DNA of 64,000 bases from an uncultured Victivallales bacterium (GTDB lineage: Bacteria; Verrucomicrobiota; Lentisphaeria; Victivallales; UBA1829): positions 1 through 64,000 of the forward strand of contig CAKUDG010000020.1 of the NCBI GenBank assembly GCA_934644965.1, in the 5' to 3' direction. This document shows positions 60,552 through 64,000 of this stretch, in pieces; positions within the stretch are counted from its first letter, which is position 1; each line of letters begins with the position of its first letter. Below the pieces are notes generated by a model. The model was given only the letters and a program-made list of their open reading frames with translations. It searched no databases and was not told where the DNA came from. Both the position numbers and the translations under genes were made by a program.

Positions 60552-61442
60552 TCAGGGGACAAACAGATGAAAGAGATTTCCGGAACTTCTCCCGTCCCGC
60601 ATGAAATAATCTTCCGCCGCCTTCAGATGGGCGATGTTTTCAGTGTGCCCGTCGACAAAGAAGGCGTTCGTCCTTGCCGCATGCCGTCCGGTGAAAGCCT
60701 CCACTTCACAGGGCGTGGAAGGAAGCGAGCTGCGGACAATCAGGGAATCATAACGGGGCACGGAAAACCAGGAAGACTGCTGCAGATACGCCGTCCCCGT
60801 CAGACGGAAACGATACGGGACATCCCCGCCGAAAACTTTGCTCGAAGGATTCCTGATCTCGGAAGATTTCTTCCCCTGATTGTATCCCTGCATGGTATAG
60901 GAATACACGATCTGGCGGTACAGCCACATACGGTGGGACTCATATTTTTCCGAAGGATTTTCAGGACAGATCATCACCTTCCAGGAGGGATGTGCAGCAA
61001 GAGCGGGCCTGGTCTGGGAAATGGATGGCGGACTGCTGACCTGATTGGCGGAAAGAAGCGTGTTGTATCCGGGGACAAGCAGATCCACAACGGCGGGAAA
61101 ACTGTTGTAATTGCCCTGCCCGACCTCCGTCACGGGGAGCACGGAATCCATGTCCAGAACATAGAGCTGAAACCAGACGGCATGCTGTCTCAAATTGCTG
61201 TCGCAAAGCCTTGCCATGGCAAGCTGCCTTGCACTCCGGAGCGAAGGCAGGAGCAGTGACGCCAGAATGGCTATGATCGCCGTCACCACCAGCAGTTCAA
61301 TCAGTGTGAAAGACACATATCGCAAAGAGTGCCTTCCCTTCCTCCCGGAAACAGGAAGTATTCTCCTGTTTCCCCGTCTCCGGAACAGCAGGCGCTCCGG
61401 ACTTCTTCTCTTCTCCTTTTCCGATGATCCGCAGAGCTTCAT
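60552..61442 (-). CDS. Prepilin-type N-terminal cleavage/methylation protein
   Basis: The 296-residue protein carries the type IV pilin-like signal FTLIELLVVTAIIAILASL at about residues 44-62, preceded by an unusually long basic leader (43 residues, RRRGNRRILPVSGRKGRHSLRY). It would be cut before Phe by a prepilin peptidase and methylated. The mature part contains LRQHAVWFQLYVLDMDSVLP and ends with a DG motif (FFVDGHTENI), typical of DUF1559-like pseudopilins that are abundant in Lentisphaerota, Planctomycetota and Verrucomicrobiota. It may be surface exposed or part of a secretion pseudopilus. GGAGGAAGATGCT fixes the start. Confidence 0.9.
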   Translation of the reverse strand: MKLCGSSEKEKRRSPERLLFRRRGNRRILPVSGRKGRHSLRYVSFTLIELLVVTAIIAILASLLLPSLRSARQLAMARLCDSNLRQHAVWFQLYVLDMDSVLPVTEVGQGNYNSFPAVVDLLVPGYNTLLSANQVSSPPSISQTRPALAAHPSWKVMICPENPSEKYESHRMWLYRQIVYSYTMQGYNQGKKSSEIRNPSSKVFGGDVPYRFRLTGTAYLQQSSWFSVPRYDSLIVRSSLPSTPCEVEAFTGRHAARTNAFFVDGHTENIAHLKAAEDYFMRDGRSSGNLFHLFVP

Positions 61443-61679
61443 AGCATCTTCCTCCCTTTTTTTCCTTTTTCCTGCTTTTCTCTCATTCCGCAGTGTTCTG
61501 TTTAGCGGATTTTCTTTTCCGGGATTCCGGTTCAAATTCTCTCATTTTCTCTCATTTTTTCTGTGCGTCTTTCCTGTTCTCTGAAGTCCTCGTCCAGGAG
61601 AGTAAGGAATCATAATACCACGCAGATGATCCCCCCATCTTCAGCAAAAGGGAGGAACTCCCCGGGACAGGCTTTCGTG

Positions 61680-62864
61680 TCAAACAGTGAGGCAATCGCC
61701 TGTGAGGCGGGACGGGAAAGAAACTCCCAGTCTCACCGCGTCCGTCACGGGGCGTCCGGCAAGGACGTCTTCCTCGCGGAAGACGGAGAGCACCAGGCAG
61801 CCATCCTTTCTCAAATAATCATGCTGCGTGAAAATCCGTCCGTCGGGATGGACAAACGCATCCGGATACGAGACCTTTTCCCTTCCGTCGAGGAGCAGGC
61901 CTCCGCGCCAGGTTCCGCCTTCATCCTCCGAAAGGAAGGCGGTGATGTTTTTTCTCCGGTCCGGATCGTCGGCGAGATCATCGGTATCATAACGCAGCAT
62001 CAGCCAGTTCCCTGAGGGAAGGCGACTTACATGGAAACGGGCGCTGACGGAACAGAATTCCCGACGGAAGGGAGTCCAGTGCCATCCTTCGTCGGAAGAC
62101 TCGGCGCTGAGAATTCCCCAGCGGTCGCGCGCGTACATTTTCAGGACACCGTTCTGTTTTTCCAGCACATGGTTTTCATAAAACGTCGGATCCGTGCAGT
62201 TCTGGAATCCGCGCCGCTCCCAGCTCCGCCCGGAATCAGAGGAAACCAGCACATGCGCACCGCGCAGGGAATCGAGTTCCGCAAACAGGGAATCCGGCAG
62301 AGACTCTCCGTCAAAGGACGCAAAACGCCGGATCCCGAGAGACAGCGGAAGCACCCATTCCCCGTTGCGGCGGACACAGGGCTTGTTGAGCGGAACCCCG
62401 TGCCAGAGACGGGAGGGCTCCCCCCATTCCGGCGTCTCCGCATCGGGATCAGCACAGCGGACAGCCCAGACACCGGACCTGCCGTCAAAATATCCGAGCG
62501 ACTGAGAGAAAAAAAGCCACAGTCCCCCCTCCGGATCACACCAGAGCGCCCCGTTCTTATTGGAAAGCGGAAATCCTCCGGGAGTCCTGCGCGCTTCCAG
62601 AACCAGTTGCGGCGGAGACCAGGTCCTGCCCTCGTCGTCGCTTCTGGCAAGCATCAGACAGCCGCAGGGGCCGTCCTCGTTTCCGGACCAGAGCGACCAG
62701 ATCCGGCCGCGCCGCGTTCCCGCGATTCCGCAGCTCAGAAAATAAGTCCCCCAGGGATGTTCAAGAGATACGGGATGTGCCGTTTCTTCCGCCCGCGGAA
62801 TCCGGGGAGGCTGGAGAGTCAGGGGAAGATCTTTCTGAAGGCGTCTGATCAAAGTATCCTCCAT
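61680..62864 (-). CDS. Sialidase-like (Asp-box beta-propeller) protein 2
   Basis: This 394-residue paralogue of the protein at 48480-49679 shows SCGIAGTRRGRIWSLWSGNEDG, Asp boxes ARSDDEGRTWSPP, VSSDSGRSWERR, ESSDEGWHWTPF and LSEDEGGTWRGG, SLGYFDGR, and LNKPCVRRNGEWVLP. Sialidase activity is unproven, and no signal peptide is present, so it may act on cytosolic sugars. It follows a Gfo/Idh gene after 54 bp on the same strand; that pairing suggests a sugar-oxidation pathway. AAGGAG lies nine bases before the ATG; an in-frame ATG at 62918 would add 18 residues. Confidence 0.85.
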   Translation of the reverse strand: MEDTLIRRLQKDLPLTLQPPRIPRAEETAHPVSLEHPWGTYFLSCGIAGTRRGRIWSLWSGNEDGPCGCLMLARSDDEGRTWSPPQLVLEARRTPGGFPLSNKNGALWCDPEGGLWLFFSQSLGYFDGRSGVWAVRCADPDAETPEWGEPSRLWHGVPLNKPCVRRNGEWVLPLSLGIRRFASFDGESLPDSLFAELDSLRGAHVLVSSDSGRSWERRGFQNCTDPTFYENHVLEKQNGVLKMYARDRWGILSAESSDEGWHWTPFRREFCSVSARFHVSRLPSGNWLMLRYDTDDLADDPDRRKNITAFLSEDEGGTWRGGLLLDGREKVSYPDAFVHPDGRIFTQHDYLRKDGCLVLSVFREEDVLAGRPVTDAVRLGVSFPSRLTGDCLTV

Positions 62865-62918
62865 CGGGGAAAGCTCCTTTCTCTTTCGGAAGGGGAGTGT
62901 CAGGGAATCGGGATTCAT

Positions 62919-63905
62919 CTAGGGGCATTCCAGCGGGAATTCCTCTTCGATTCTCACGCAGCGCCCCAGGGCTGCGGAACGGCGGAGAGCGGCTTCAAAA
63001 CGCAGTTCCCGCAGTCCGTCCAGCCCGGAAACCGGAGGCGCCTGGCCGCTCCGCAGCGATTCCAGATAGGCACAGAGAGATTTCCGGAACGATTCCGCAT
63101 AACGATCCCAGCGGGAATGATCCGCAGTCAGACAGCGTTTCTCCGCATATGCGTCTTCCTTCTTTGCATAGAGTTCCGTTTCCGCATCCAGATCGTTCTG
63201 GCAGATCATGCCGTTTTCAAAGACAAAGATGTTCCGGTAAAGCGGATGGGAAAAAGAGGAGGCATTTGTCCCGAGAATGGTCCCCGCCGCCCCGTTCGAG
63301 AAACGGAGAGCGGCGGCGATGTCCGCAGCTCCGGAAAACGTGTCCGCACTCTCCTGGGCAGACACGCAAAGAGGATGGAGCCCGAAAAAGTTCATAAGGT
63401 CTATGCAGTGGCTCCAGCAGGCGTAATTCACGAAAAGAGAGCACTGAAGGAGTTTTCCGAGTTTCCTTTCCGCCCGGAGTTTCAGGAATGTGCGGCTCTG
63501 GTCGAAAAAGCGGTAGTTGAAATTCATGGCCGTCTCAACTCCCAGTTTCCGGGCGCGGCACAGAAAGGAGCGCGCTTCCAGAAAATCCTCTTCGCAGACA
63601 CGGGCCTGACCGTATTTCGCAAAAAGAGGTTTCTCGAAAAAAATCCGCGGCGGACAACATTTCAAAACCCGTTCCGCCACGGAGGCATGTTCCGATTCAT
63701 TCGTCAGAATCATGACCGTATCGGGCTTCTGCGCCATCAGGGATTCCACGGAGGAGCAGACGCGTCCGCCGTAACGTCCCGCACAGACTTCGGCCTTTGC
63801 CGGAGTCCGGCTGCAGTAGAAAAGCTCCACATCCTCCTGCTCCGAAAGATAGGGAATATAGTTGTTCGATGCGACACTTCCTGTCCCGATAATTCCGATT
63901 TTCAT
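62919..63905 (-). CDS. Gfo/Idh/MocA-family oxidoreductase
   Basis: This 328-residue protein has the N-terminal Rossmann motif IGIIGTGSVASNNYIPYL and the catalytic-region EKP motif (RIFFEKPLFAKYG) near residue 90. A C-terminal alpha/beta domain follows, with the deviating motif NYACWSHCIDLMNFFG in place of the usual GxxxDxxxH arrangement. Members oxidise sugars, inositols or amino sugars with NAD(P). It heads the minus-strand group at the end of the window and is followed by the sialidase-like gene, which suggests both act on the same glycan-derived sugar. No unusual composition. Confidence 0.88.
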   Translation of the reverse strand: MKIGIIGTGSVASNNYIPYLSEQEDVELFYCSRTPAKAEVCAGRYGGRVCSSVESLMAQKPDTVMILTNESEHASVAERVLKCCPPRIFFEKPLFAKYGQARVCEEDFLEARSFLCRARKLGVETAMNFNYRFFDQSRTFLKLRAERKLGKLLQCSLFVNYACWSHCIDLMNFFGLHPLCVSAQESADTFSGAADIAAALRFSNGAAGTILGTNASSFSHPLYRNIFVFENGMICQNDLDAETELYAKKEDAYAEKRCLTADHSRWDRYAESFRKSLCAYLESLRSGQAPPVSGLDGLRELRFEAALRRSAALGRCVRIEEEFPLECP

Positions 63906-63962
63906 TTCCAGACACTTGCCTTTCCTGATTTTTCCACCCTGTTTCTTCCCGGCTTCTCTTAA

Positions 63963-63968
63963 ATTATA
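63963..63968 (-). promoter_or_regulatory. Putative -10 element for the Gfo/Idh gene
   Basis: On the minus strand a perfect TATAAT lies about 57 bp before the start codon. No clear -35 was found in the remaining bases of the window. Confidence 0.35.
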
Positions 63969-64000
63969 CAGCTAAAACAGTCTCGCTGATATGGAAATTT

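Noticed and set aside
1..64000. tRNA, rRNA and insertion sequences
   Set aside because: I scanned the gene-free stretches for tRNA arm patterns and for transposase-like frames and recognised none; a covariance-model scan would be needed to be certain.

Overview
The window looks like a chromosomal segment of a Lentisphaerota (Victivallis-like) gut or sediment anaerobe. This rests on gene content and is not a proven assignment. Supporting signs are a large set of polysaccharide enzymes (GH116, GH2, DUF4091, DUF6259, GH39-like, two Asp-box sialidase-like proteins), a prepilin-type secreted protein with the C-terminal DG motif common in Lentisphaerota, Planctomycetota and Verrucomicrobiota, an NAD-linked trimeric [FeFe] hydrogenase, ThyX instead of ThyA, and FeoB iron uptake. 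Base composition is moderately G+C rich, except in two A+T-rich patches that look acquired (15.1-17.6 kb and 25.4-27.1 kb). No rRNA, tRNA, transposase or integrase was recognised.

Layout. 0-7 kb: GH116 with a divergent AraC regulator, then a DtxR-type regulator and feoB that share a TTAG-N6-CTAA operator. A multi-hairpin dispersed repeat lies behind both GH116 and the family B DNA polymerase. 7-15 kb: DNA polymerase B, a DUF4091 protein, a GH2 enzyme and a VOC-family protein. 15-27 kb: a defence region. A two-gene module (EcoRI-type adenine methylase plus DUF262-HNH nuclease) is bracketed by 42-bp copies of the 3' end of the VOC gene. A complete type II-C CRISPR-Cas locus follows: a tracrRNA gene on the minus strand, cas9-cas1-cas2 on the plus strand, and a 39-repeat array. 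Each intact repeat carries its own sigma70-type promoter reading back toward cas2. One spacer slot of the array holds an entire small gene for a zinc-ribbon membrane protein, placed just behind a repeat promoter. The far end of the array is degenerate and lies among decayed phage genes. 27-32 kb: small membrane or secreted proteins, a CNNM/CBS protein, and the GGGtGRT plus Fe-S scaffold pair. 32-39.3 kb: an IclR-headed catabolic operon (two SDRs, DUF6259 glycosidase, galactonate-dehydratase-like enzyme, GH39-like glycosidase). 39.6-44.3 kb: hydrogenase operon. 45-64 kb: an FAD oxidoreductase, cupin, MgtC, sialidase-like proteins, Thi4, AroA, a CDF transporter, a lytic transglycosylase, PFK, ferritin, ThyX, a DUF362 ferredoxin, and a final minus-strand group (Gfo/Idh, sialidase-like, prepilin, Zn-alcohol dehydrogenase).

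How it fits together. The enzymes suggest breakdown of complex glycans to sugars and sugar acids, fermentation through glycolysis (clade X-type PFK), and disposal of reductant as H2 by HydABC. The least ordinary part is 15.1-27.1 kb, where a repeat-bounded restriction-like island joins a Cas9 system whose array has taken in a gene and phage fragments.
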